Assembly: GCA_964219345.1 (NCBI GenBank)
Contig: CAXPPN010000025.1
Span: 179,567-243,566 of the forward strand
Reading direction: 5' to 3'
Source of the DNA: UBA3537 sp964219345
GTDB taxonomy: Bacteria > Bacteroidota > Bacteroidia > Flavobacteriales > Flavobacteriaceae
Length of the DNA: 64,000 nucleotides
Below the pieces are notes generated by a model that saw only the letters and a list, made by a program, of their open reading frames with translations, did no database searches and was not told the DNA's origin. Every line of letters begins with the position of its first letter. Within the stretch, counting starts at the first letter, position 1. Shown here piece by piece: positions 26,687 through 33,286 of the stretch. The translations under genes and the position numbers were made by a program.

Positions 26687-27598
26687 ATGAAACGAATATT
26701 ATTAGCACTATCACTAACAATTGGTTGTAGTGCCTTAGCACAAATTACAGAAGCTGGAAAATGGCTTGCAAACAACGAGTTAAAGGGCAGCCCTTATACC
26801 CTAGCATCAGATGAGCACATGGAGCTTACACTACAATCCATTGATGCCTACAACGCAGGAGATGTTGAAAAAGAACTTTCTTTTTATACAGAAGAAATGG
26901 CAAATAGAACCAGAGATTACATGACAAACTATCACGGTGAAATGAAAAAAGTAACCAACAAGCCGTGGGCGATGATTCCTGTACAAGTTAAGGGCTCCGA
27001 TGATGTTCATATGCTAGTTTGGTCCAATGAAACAAGAGAGTGGAACAATGGCAGCAAACAAAGTTTGTATCTCATGGAAGTTTTTTCTTTTAATAAAGAT
27101 AAAAAGATCAATGGATTTGCACAATGGAGAAATTTTGATCCAAAAAATGAATTTGGATTAACCTCAGGTGGTAAATTTTATGGTAAAAAAGACAACGAAC
27201 ATACCGGAAAAAAATTAGTTTTTTCAAATCGTGGAGAAGTTGAAGCTATAGAAACATTGATAGCAAATTACAACAAAATGGATGGAAAAGCGTGTGAGGA
27301 AATTTTTGCCGAAAACGCTGTTTTTGACACCTATGATGGACAACGCATTGAATTGGTTGATGGTTTTTTTCAAGAATACTTCGATACTTTTGAATCTATT
27401 TCTTGGAAAGCCTATGGAATTGTTCCGTTAAAAATTGAAAATACAGATCCACAATCTGGAGTTTTAGTAACTTCAATTGAAAAGCGTGTTGGCAAAGACG
27501 GAACTGTATGGGAAAAAGAGCTAGTTGAGCAATTCTATTTCAATTTAGAAGGTAAGATACAGTATGTTGTACAATGGTCTAGAGACTTAGAGAAATAA
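26687..27598 (+). CDS. secreted protein with two NTF2/SnoaL-like repeats
   Basis: A 303-aa exported protein; signal peptide 1-18 (CSALAQ). Two similar halves are visible: residues about 40-165 (MELTLQSIDAYNAGDVEKELSFY...) and about 180-300 (VEAIETLIANYNKMDGKACEEIFAENAVF...). Each has the helix-then-'Y/F-x-x-x-x' opening and a C-terminal sheet typical of NTF2-like folds. Catalytic residues are not obvious. It follows the NTF2/CBM-like gene by 29 bases and a strong bidirectional terminator closes the pair, so the two genes probably form one operon. Both products should be periplasmic or extracellular. Function unknown. Confidence 0.6.
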   Translation: MKRILLALSLTIGCSALAQITEAGKWLANNELKGSPYTLASDEHMELTLQSIDAYNAGDVEKELSFYTEEMANRTRDYMTNYHGEMKKVTNKPWAMIPVQVKGSDDVHMLVWSNETREWNNGSKQSLYLMEVFSFNKDKKINGFAQWRNFDPKNEFGLTSGGKFYGKKDNEHTGKKLVFSNRGEVEAIETLIANYNKMDGKACEEIFAENAVFDTYDGQRIELVDGFFQEYFDTFESISWKAYGIVPLKIENTDPQSGVLVTSIEKRVGKDGTVWEKELVEQFYFNLEGKIQYVVQWSRDLEK

Positions 27599-27621
27599 TA
27601 TTTAATAGTAACTAACACTAC

Positions 27622-27653
27622 AAAAAAGCCCTCTGAAATCAGAGGGCTTTTTT
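27622..27653. terminator. bidirectional intrinsic terminator
   Basis: A-run plus GCCCTCTG pairs with CAGAGGGC plus T-run (14-bp stem, 4-base loop AAAT). It lies between the plus-strand NTF2-like pair and the minus-strand lipoprotein gene and can serve both. Confidence 0.85.
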
Positions 27654-27676
27654 TAATTAATTCTGATAAAGAAGTT

Positions 27677-28060
27677 CTACATTCTAGTATAAATTATAAT
27701 TACGCCATCTGATCGTGTAATTACACAAGTGTTGTTATTATTTGACAACTCATAATCCGCTGTATCTGTTTCACCATCATCCCAGTTAACTGTTACTGTT
27801 GATTCTGTTGATGACCATGTTCCTGTTGCAGAATAGGTCTCACCAGTATCCCAATCATTAAAAACAGCACAAGTACCATTTGAAACAAATGTTAGTGTTT
27901 GATATGCAGTAGACCCTGTACCATCAGAATCTGTAATTGTTCCAGACCATACTCCTACCAAGTCTTCATTAATTGAAACTTGATTGTTAGAATTGTCATC
28001 ATCCCCTCCACTACAAGCAAAAAGAGTAAAAACAAAAGTTAATAAAAGTAATTTTTTCAT
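27677..28060 (-). CDS. small lipoprotein, paralogue of the 30112-30558 lipoprotein at its 5' end
   Basis: A 127-aa lipoprotein. The signal peptide ends in a lipobox with Cys16 (FTLFACSGGDDD), followed by an acidic Asn/Asp linker. The mature part is a beta-rich, Thr-rich domain (WSGTITDSDGTGS, TWSSTESTVTVNWDDGETDTADYEL) resembling lipocalin-like META or DUF5004-type domains, though I do not recognise a specific family. The Ser-Gly-Gly-Asp start after Cys fits Bacteroidota surface lipoprotein export signals (acidic residues at +3 to +5). The first 17 codons and leader are almost identical in DNA to those of the 30.1-30.6 kb lipoprotein. Confidence 0.65.
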   Translation of the reverse strand: MKKLLLLTFVFTLFACSGGDDDNSNNQVSINEDLVGVWSGTITDSDGTGSTAYQTLTFVSNGTCAVFNDWDTGETYSATGTWSSTESTVTVNWDDGETDTADYELSNNNNTCVITRSDGVIIIYTRM

Positions 28061-28074
28061 GTGGTTAATTTTTT
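28003..28074. repeat. lipoprotein leader repeat, copy A
   Basis: About 72 bases spanning the first codons and 5' untranslated region of the 27.7 kb lipoprotein gene recur at 30501-30572 with about five mismatches. The similarity ends just after the lipobox on one side and before the -7 box on the other. Confidence 0.7.
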
Positions 28075-28082
28075 AATTTTTA

Positions 28083-28113
28083 TAAAGTTAAGAAATAATA
28101 TTCTGAATATCAA
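28083..28113 (-). promoter_or_regulatory. candidate promoter of the 27.7-28.1 kb lipoprotein
   Basis: On the minus strand: TTG at 28113-28111, spacer of 20, TAACTTTA at 28090-28083 (7/8 match), then 22 bases to the ATG. Confidence 0.4.
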
Positions 28114-28117
28114 TTAG

Positions 28118-29020
28118 TTAATTACAATATTCTTCAATATACCAATCTAATTCTTCTTCTGAGTTTATGACTAGTGTTTGAGTTTGTTGATTATTTTCTG
28201 AATAATATTCTACAGTAATAGGGAATACAACTTCAAAATCAAATTCACAATCCTCCGCATTATTACAATTCTCTGAGTACCATTCTTCAATAAATCCTAA
28301 AAGTGCTTCTTCACTATTTATAGTAATAACATCACCATTTGAATTTAATAAGGTTATAGGATATACTAAATCAAAACAATCATTTTCAAACCAACCATCT
28401 TCATGGTTACCTTCTGTATCACAATCTTCTAAAAAGTCATTTTCATTAAAGCCATCAAGACCTGCATAACAATCATTGGGATAAACCAAAACTATAGTCT
28501 CGCCATAGGCGTTTGTGATTTCTACACATACTGGATCGTAAACCTCATAACAGTAACCATCCTCATCGAGGTCAAATTCGCAATAATCTAACAAATTGCT
28601 AAAGGCTGCATCGTTTTGAATTGTCATGCTTTCAATAGTATCCATTTCGTCATTAAACACCAAAACATCAAATGGATATAAAATATCCGCTATATAAGTT
28701 TCATCATCAGATTCAATTAATACATCAACTAATTCTTCTATAGAATTTATTGTAATTATAGTATTATTACTCATCTCAAAATCTATGGGAAACACAAATT
28801 CAAAACAAAAATCTAAAGCCATATTTCCACTTGGATTTTGACTTTCATCTGCATTGCCATTTGCATCATATCGAGCCATTAACTCCGACATTGATAGCAT
28901 TAAGTAGGGATTATTGGTTTCTTCGTTCTGGCTAATATCTTCATTATTGTCACAAGTAAATAATGAAAGTGATAGAAATAAGAAAGCCAGAAATGCGTAA
29001 TTTAGTTTAAGTAATTTCAT
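28118..29020 (-). CDS. acidic repeat lipoprotein with a Kazal-like module
   Basis: A 300-aa probable lipoprotein (Cys23 in LFTCDNN), very rich in Asp and Glu. Four imperfect repeats of about 33 residues occur at about 72-103, 113-147, 215-247 and 262-299, each with an F/Y-P-I/F core, a short hairpin and an INSEEEL-like ending. Between repeats 2 and 3, residues about 157-200 read CYEVYDPVC...VYPNDCYAG...C, the spacing and NDC-x-A signature of Kazal-type protease-inhibitor domains. The pattern suggests an outer-surface protein with Ca-binding or inhibitor properties, but this is inference. No function is known to me. Confidence 0.6.
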   Translation of the reverse strand: MKLLKLNYAFLAFLFLSLSLFTCDNNEDISQNEETNNPYLMLSMSELMARYDANGNADESQNPSGNMALDFCFEFVFPIDFEMSNNTIITINSIEELVDVLIESDDETYIADILYPFDVLVFNDEMDTIESMTIQNDAAFSNLLDYCEFDLDEDGYCYEVYDPVCVEITNAYGETIVLVYPNDCYAGLDGFNENDFLEDCDTEGNHEDGWFENDCFDLVYPITLLNSNGDVITINSEEALLGFIEEWYSENCNNAEDCEFDFEVVFPITVEYYSENNQQTQTLVINSEEELDWYIEEYCN

Positions 29021-29144
29021 TTTTTTATTGGTTTACAATTGACTTTTTTACAAATCGAAATCTGCTAATAGAATTTTAGAATTTATATGCAAATTACATA
29101 TTGTTTTTATAAAGCATACATGATTTTTGTTAAAATTTATAGAT

Positions 29145-29193
29145 ACACAATCCTCCTAAAACAAAATAACCCTCTGAATATCAGAAGGTTATT
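29145..29193 (-). repeat. partial third copy of the terminator repeat
   Basis: These 49 bases match 30041-30089 with 3 mismatches, including the terminator hairpin. The copy lacks the rest of the 81-bp element to its left. Confidence 0.7.
29165..29193 (-). terminator. terminator of the 29.2-29.9 kb gene
   Basis: 13-bp stem with one C-A mismatch (29165-29177 with 29181-29193), loop ATA. On the minus strand it lies 24 bases after the stop and is followed by a T-rich stretch. Confidence 0.6.
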
Positions 29194-29216
29194 TAAACTA
29201 TATTATTTTAAAAGTT

Positions 29217-29909
29217 TTACTGCTTACTGCTAATTATATTTAGTGAAAAGTCTTTGATTAAATCAAAACCACCTCTTTCTGCCAATAATTTTACAAATCG
29301 ATTATTTTTTTCCATTTTGTCATAAAGCATAAGATGATCTAATGTATCTTTTCCTGTCAATCCTACCCAGTGAGTTGCTCCATTTGGCATACCAATATCA
29401 TAGGTTCCAAACCCTACTACACGATCTTTAAACTCATCTTTAAATTCATCTACAATTTTATCATGAGCAACTTTAAATGCAGCTGGATCTTCAGGGATAA
29501 TATCCCATATATGAACTTCTGGATTAGTTTCTAAGTTGCCCTCTTTCCAACTCATCATTCTTCCTGAATATGAAACGCCCCAATCTTCAATATAATTGCC
29601 CATTTTAGCCCAGAATGCAGCGTTTTTATCAGAGGCCCAAAACTCATCTGCAATCATTTTTTCACCAAGAGTATATAAAAATACCAATCGATGTGTCATA
29701 CCATTACTGTCGCCTCCAGTAAATCTCTCAAGAACAATTGCACCTTTGTTCATTTCAACATCCTTAAAAACCTCTTCAAAAGCTTCTTTAATATCTTTTT
29801 GTGTAAACGGTTTTACTTTTACTTCTATAGCAGAAAATGCCATAGTTTGCGCATTCATCCATTGAGTTGAAAAACAAATCAATAGCAGAATCATAAACAT
29901 TTTTTTCAT
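29217..29909 (-). CDS. secreted protein of unknown function, 230 aa
   Basis: Signal peptide 1-20 (QWMNAQ). The mature domain has an alternating pattern seen in dimeric alpha/beta-barrel-like proteins: IEVKVKPFTQKDIKEAFEEVF... GAIVLERFTGGDSNGMTHRLVFLYTLGE in the first half and VGFGTYDIGMPNGATHWVGLTGKDTL in the second. This suggests an internal duplication, with GGxxNGxTHxxxF-like and GxxNGATHWVxL-like cores. No cysteine or catalytic motif is evident. It is flanked by repeat-derived terminators on both sides. I do not recognise the family. Confidence 0.55.
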   Translation of the reverse strand: MKKMFMILLLICFSTQWMNAQTMAFSAIEVKVKPFTQKDIKEAFEEVFKDVEMNKGAIVLERFTGGDSNGMTHRLVFLYTLGEKMIADEFWASDKNAAFWAKMGNYIEDWGVSYSGRMMSWKEGNLETNPEVHIWDIIPEDPAAFKVAHDKIVDEFKDEFKDRVVGFGTYDIGMPNGATHWVGLTGKDTLDHLMLYDKMEKNNRFVKLLAERGGFDLIKDFSLNIISSKQ

Positions 29910-29988
29910 TGTCAGTTAATTTTAAATTTTCATAAATTTACAAAAAAAACTTGCAAAATAAAATCAATTATTAAGAATTGCACCATTG

Positions 29989-30069
29989 TGTGCAAATAAT
30001 GTGCAAACTTATGGTCAGAATTGACTATTTTAGAGAAAGAACACAACCCTACTAAAACAAAATAACCCT
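29989..30069. repeat. 81-bp direct repeat, left copy
   Basis: Identical to 30599-30679 except for two mismatches, at a constant offset of 610 bases. It includes the motif GTGCAAATAATGTGCAAACTT and runs into the left arm of a terminator hairpin. The two copies flank the small lipoprotein gene at 30112-30558. Confidence 0.85.
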
Positions 30070-30089
30070 CTGCATATCAGAAGGTTATT
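30061..30089 (-). terminator. terminator of the 30.1-30.6 kb lipoprotein gene
   Basis: 12-bp stem with one mismatch and a five-base loop; on the minus strand it lies 23 bases after the stop and leads into a TTTTGTTTT stretch. It is the right end of the left 81-bp repeat copy. Confidence 0.6.
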
Positions 30090-30111
30090 AATAATAAATA
30101 AAAACAATAAT

Positions 30112-30558
30112 TTATTCAACCAGACTCCAAGTTTGAGTAATATTACCATCCTCAAAAGGAGTCTGCATTTGATTATTACCAATAAAAGTTACTGGAAATG
30201 GTTCACCATTAATTTCATACATATTTGATCCAACATTTACCCAATTCACAGGTCCATACATATCTAAATCTGAACACAAACTACCATCACTTGGAAAACA
30301 TTCCCATACGCTTTTTGTTACTTCAGTTAAAGTAAAAACAAAAGTGTCAGGAGATCCAGCATCATTTTCCATAAAACAACCTCTACAAGAATCTCCCCAA
30401 TCTCCTCCAACAATTTCTTCATTTACTAAAACCCATGTTCCAATAATTGGATCATTAGGATTATTGTTGCTGTTGTTATCAGAATTTGAATTATCATTAT
30501 CCCCTCCACTACAAGCAAAAAGGGAAAATACAAAAGTTAATAAAAGTAAATTTTTCAT
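30112..30558 (-). CDS. small lipoprotein flanked by direct repeats
   Basis: The start is the ATG at 30556-30558 (148 aa), matching the start of the paralogue at 28060; a longer reading to 30585 overlaps the -7 promoter box. The lipobox is SLFAC with Cys16, followed by SGGDND and an Asn/Asp/Ser linker. The mature domain (about 38-148) begins DPIIGTWVLVNEEIVGGDWGD and looks like a lipocalin-type domain (the 'IxGTW' opening). It carries a CRGCFMEN pair of cysteines and two further cysteines. Lipocalin-like DUF domains of this kind are common in flavobacterial lipoproteins. Function unknown. Confidence 0.62.
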   Translation of the reverse strand: MKNLLLLTFVFSLFACSGGDNDNSNSDNNSNNNPNDPIIGTWVLVNEEIVGGDWGDSCRGCFMENDAGSPDTFVFTLTEVTKSVWECFPSDGSLCSDLDMYGPVNWVNVGSNMYEINGEPFPVTFIGNNQMQTPFEDGNITQTWSLVE

Positions 30559-30572
30559 GTGGTTAATTTTTT
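30501..30572. repeat. lipoprotein leader repeat, copy B
   Basis: Partner of 28003-28074 at an offset of 2498 bases; covers the start codon, signal-peptide codons and part of the leader of the 30.1 kb lipoprotein. Confidence 0.7.
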
Positions 30573-30582
30573 TTGATTTGAA

Positions 30583-30590
30583 CAAATTTA
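30583..30590 (-). promoter_or_regulatory. -7 box of the repeat-flanked lipoprotein gene
   Basis: Minus strand TAAATTTG, an exact TAnnTTTG match, 24 bases before the ATG at 30558. A TTTG lies 23 bases further upstream, inside the right 81-bp repeat copy (GTTTGCAC). Confidence 0.5.
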
Positions 30591-30598
30591 TGAAGATT

Positions 30599-30679
30599 TG
30601 TGCAAATAATGTGCAAACTTTTGGTCAGAATTGACTATTTTAGAGAAAGAACACAACCCTACTAAAACAAAATAACCCC
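30599..30679. repeat. 81-bp direct repeat, right copy
   Basis: Partner of 29989-30069 with two mismatches. It ends inside the terminator hairpin that abuts the 3' end of tRNA-Arg, so it occupies the space between the tRNA operon and the lipoprotein promoter. Confidence 0.85.
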
Positions 30680-30699
30680 CTAAATATTAGAGGGTTATT
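30671..30699 (-). terminator. terminator of the tRNA operon
   Basis: 13-bp stem with one mismatch (30671-30683 with 30687-30699), loop ATA, two bases after the tRNA-Arg discriminator base on the minus strand, followed by TTTTGTTTT. Confidence 0.65.
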
Positions 30700-30701
30700 T
30701 G

Positions 30702-30775
30702 TGATCGCGACAGGATTCGAACCTGTGACCGTCTGCTTAGAAGGCAGATGCTCTATCCAGCTGAGCTACGCGACC
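30702..30775 (-). tRNA. tRNA-Arg (anticodon TCT)
   Basis: 74 bases including the discriminator. The acceptor stem GGTCGCG pairs with CGCGATC. The anticodon arm is TCTGC-CTTCTAA-GCAGA, giving anticodon TCT for AGA codons, and the T arm carries GGTTCGAATCC. CCA is not encoded. It is the last gene of the Ser-Pro-Arg operon. Confidence 0.97.
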
Positions 30776-30799
30776 ATTCAAGGACATGATGTCCTGAAG

Positions 30800-30874
30800 T
30801 CGGGGTGGCAGGATTCGAACCTGCGACCTCCGCGTCCCAAACGCGGCGCGATAACCGGGCTACGCTACACCCCG
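30800..30874 (-). tRNA. tRNA-Pro (anticodon TGG)
   Basis: 75 bases. The acceptor CGGGGTG pairs with CACCCCG, and the anticodon arm CCGCG-TTTGGGA-CGCGG gives anticodon TGG, reading CCN codons. The T loop is canonical. CCA is not encoded. A 7-bp inverted repeat (AGGACAT-G-ATGTCCT, 30781-30795) sits in the spacer before tRNA-Arg and may matter for processing. Confidence 0.97.
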
Positions 30875-30895
30875 TATTGAGTTGATTTTATATTG

Positions 30896-30979
30896 CGGAG
30901 AGACCGGGATTCGAACCCGGGCAACACTTACGCGTTGACAGATTAGCAATCTGCTCCATTACCACTCTGGCACCTCTCC
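30896..30979 (-). tRNA. tRNA-Ser (anticodon GCT)
   Basis: 84 bases with a long variable arm (CAACGCGTAAGTGTTG region) expected for serine tRNA. The acceptor is GGAGAGG with TCTCTCC, and the anticodon loop TTGCTAA gives GCT, reading AGC/AGU codons. The discriminator is G, as in serine tRNAs. First gene of the operon. Confidence 0.96.
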
Positions 30980-31018
30980 TCTATTTTTTTATGAACTTAT
31001 GCAATAAAATTGCGGATG

Positions 31019-31050
31019 CAAATGTAACTTTTCATTGTCAAGAACGCAAA
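31019..31050 (-). promoter_or_regulatory. promoter of the tRNA Ser-Pro-Arg operon
   Basis: Minus strand TTTG at 31050-31047, spacer of 20, TACATTTG at 31026-31019: an exact match to the Bacteroidota consensus. The -7 box ends 39 bases before the 5' end of tRNA-Ser. This is the best promoter in the window and a useful reference for the others. Confidence 0.75.
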
Positions 31051-31083
31051 CTATTTTTTTAATTTTTTAAATCACAATAATTA

Positions 31084-33132
31084 CTATTCTGGGTATTCTA
31101 TACGAAGATGATACATGTTGGCCAACTTGTGCTTTAAAACTTTCTTTATGCATTCTATTTCTTTGAAAGTAATATTGGCATTCAAAAACTGTGCATCTTC
31201 AATTTGATGGGCTACAATTGTATCTACAAATGCATTGATTTTTGTTGACGTTGGGTCTTTCAAACTTTTTGATGCAGCTTCAACACTATCACAAATCATC
31301 AAAATAGCAGTTTCTTTACTAAATGGTTTTGGACCATTATACATAAAATCTGAAGGATCAAACTCGGAAGTAATTTCCATTTGTTTGTTGTAGAAGTAAC
31401 GCACATAACTTGTTCCATGATGGGTGCGAATAAAATCAACAACACGATCTGGTAATTTATTTTTCTTTGCGATCTCTACTCCGCTAATCACATGATTTAC
31501 AATAATTTGTGCGCTTTCCTTTGGCGACAATTCATCGTGAGGATTGGTTCCTGTAGATTGATTTTCTGTAAAATATGTTGGATTGTACATTTTCCCAATA
31601 TCATGGTACAGCGCACCAACTCGAACTAACATAACATTTGCACCAATTTCGTTGGCTGAGGCTTCTGCAAGATTGGCCACGTTTAAAGAATGATGAAAGG
31701 TCCCAGGAGCTTTATCAGAAAGCTCTTTGAGTAATTTTGAATTTGTATCAGAAAGCTCCAATAAGGACACATCCGAAACCAATCCGAATAGTTTTTCGTA
31801 GGCATAAATTAATGGTTGTACAAATAATGTGGCTAAACCACACAGCACAAACAACAAAAAGTTTTCCCACTTTAAACCATCAATACTTCCTTCATGAATG
31901 ACATAAAATGAAAAATATGAAATGATATAAATTAAGGTAATTTGCCCAACAGATATAAACAAATTAGCACGTTTATAAAGTTCTGAAACTGTTAGAATTG
32001 TTACAATTCCTGCAATAATTTGAAGAAACATATATTCGTAGTTATTGGCAACGACAAACCCCAAAAGCAGTACCGTAACCACGTGAGCGAAAAGCCCCAA
32101 TCGAGCATCAAAAAAGGCTTTAAGAACCAACGGTAAAATACATAATGGAACGGCGTATATGTATGCAGAATTGTAATTTACAACTAGGGTTGTAAGCAAT
32201 ACCATTAAGGCAATATTGAAAAAGATAAATGTAACTTTCGTGTTATTGGTAAATATATCCTCTCTGTATTTCCTCAAAAAAAGCAAAAGCATCAAAAGCG
32301 CTAGAGCAACCAAAACAGTATATGCCGCTAAAATCCAAACGTAGTTGGCTTCGGTCCAAACCTGAGATTCATATTCGGATTCCAAAGACTTCAAAATAGA
32401 CAATTTATCCCCTTGAACAACTTCTCCTTTTGAAATGATTAAGGTACCTTTATCGACTCGACCGCGCACTGGAACAATACGCCCAATACGTTCTTTTAAA
32501 GCACTTTCAGAAAGCGATACATTATATGAAGCATTGGGCTCAACAACATCAAAAAATAATGATATGTATGCAGGCAAAAACTCCACATATTCGGAGGCTT
32601 CAATTTTGGAAGTGATAAAAGGTTTTAAATCTGTTTGAACAAAAAATTTATTGTAAGCAACAGTTTTACTTTGCGTGTTATCAATTAATACCGAAATAAT
32701 TTGTTCATTGCCAAAATTATAACTCTCCGCTAGTACACCTGTAGCATACAGCTCTGAAAGGATATTTTTACCAAAATGAAATAGAGTATCGTTTAGTTGT
32801 TGAGCTGTAACCTCAAAAAAACTACGTTCAAAAACGGTTTTATAACTGTTTATAATTTGTGTCACCTTTGCGGTGTCAACTTCAAAAAATACTGGAGATT
32901 CTTTAGATATTTGTTGGCGTTCTTCTTCTAATTCTACACCAGATTTTTGAATTGCAAAATCAAATGGGGCATATAAATTTTCGGATTGCCATGGTTTTCC
33001 TTTTTCAAAACTATATCGAAACGTTCCACTTTTTGGAAATAAATAAACAATCAAAAATGTAGTTGCTACAAATAAAAATACTTTGTAAAGCAAATTGTGA
33101 TTTCTGTAAAATTTATTTAAAACTGGATCCAT
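31084..33132 (-). CDS. 7TMR-HD family membrane phosphohydrolase (PgpH-like)
   Basis: A 682-aa membrane protein. A first helix near residue 20 is followed by a large extracytoplasmic 7TMR-HDED domain (about 45-260). A block of about seven helices follows (about 265-460), then a cytoplasmic HD domain with HSLNVANLAEASANEIG, the metal motif GALYHDIGK and NHVISGVEIAKK. PgpH-type proteins hydrolyse cyclic di-AMP in other phyla. That activity is family inference; no diadenylate cyclase gene is in the window. Promoter at 33178-33206. It is followed on the same strand by the tRNA operon, which has its own promoter. Confidence 0.9.
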   Translation of the reverse strand: MDPVLNKFYRNHNLLYKVFLFVATTFLIVYLFPKSGTFRYSFEKGKPWQSENLYAPFDFAIQKSGVELEEERQQISKESPVFFEVDTAKVTQIINSYKTVFERSFFEVTAQQLNDTLFHFGKNILSELYATGVLAESYNFGNEQIISVLIDNTQSKTVAYNKFFVQTDLKPFITSKIEASEYVEFLPAYISLFFDVVEPNASYNVSLSESALKERIGRIVPVRGRVDKGTLIISKGEVVQGDKLSILKSLESEYESQVWTEANYVWILAAYTVLVALALLMLLLFLRKYREDIFTNNTKVTFIFFNIALMVLLTTLVVNYNSAYIYAVPLCILPLVLKAFFDARLGLFAHVVTVLLLGFVVANNYEYMFLQIIAGIVTILTVSELYKRANLFISVGQITLIYIISYFSFYVIHEGSIDGLKWENFLLFVLCGLATLFVQPLIYAYEKLFGLVSDVSLLELSDTNSKLLKELSDKAPGTFHHSLNVANLAEASANEIGANVMLVRVGALYHDIGKMYNPTYFTENQSTGTNPHDELSPKESAQIIVNHVISGVEIAKKNKLPDRVVDFIRTHHGTSYVRYFYNKQMEITSEFDPSDFMYNGPKPFSKETAILMICDSVEAASKSLKDPTSTKINAFVDTIVAHQIEDAQFLNANITFKEIECIKKVLKHKLANMYHLRIEYPE

Positions 33133-33177
33133 TTGAATAATTTGTTTTTAATTGTGGCTAAGCCAATCAAACTACAT

Positions 33178-33206
33178 CAAAAGTAATAAAAAGAACGTCA
33201 ATACAA
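33178..33206 (-). promoter_or_regulatory. promoter of the PgpH-like gene
   Basis: Minus strand TTG at 33206-33204, spacer of 18, TACTTTTG at 33185-33178, exact -7 match; 45 bases to the ATG. Confidence 0.55.
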
Positions 33207-33286
33207 CTGCAAAAATCAACAATCATCTCTAAATATATGCTAAATTTTATTTACATTAGCGAGAGAAAAAATTTAAAACTATTTTG

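Noticed and set aside
30781..30795. AGGACAT-G-ATGTCCT palindrome between tRNA genes as a mobile-element site
   Set aside because: Too short and with a one-base loop; a processing feature or chance is more likely.
25700..31000. Genomic island or integrated element at the tRNA locus
   Set aside because: No integrase, transposase or attachment-site duplication of a tRNA end was found; only the lipoprotein repeats suggest local duplication.
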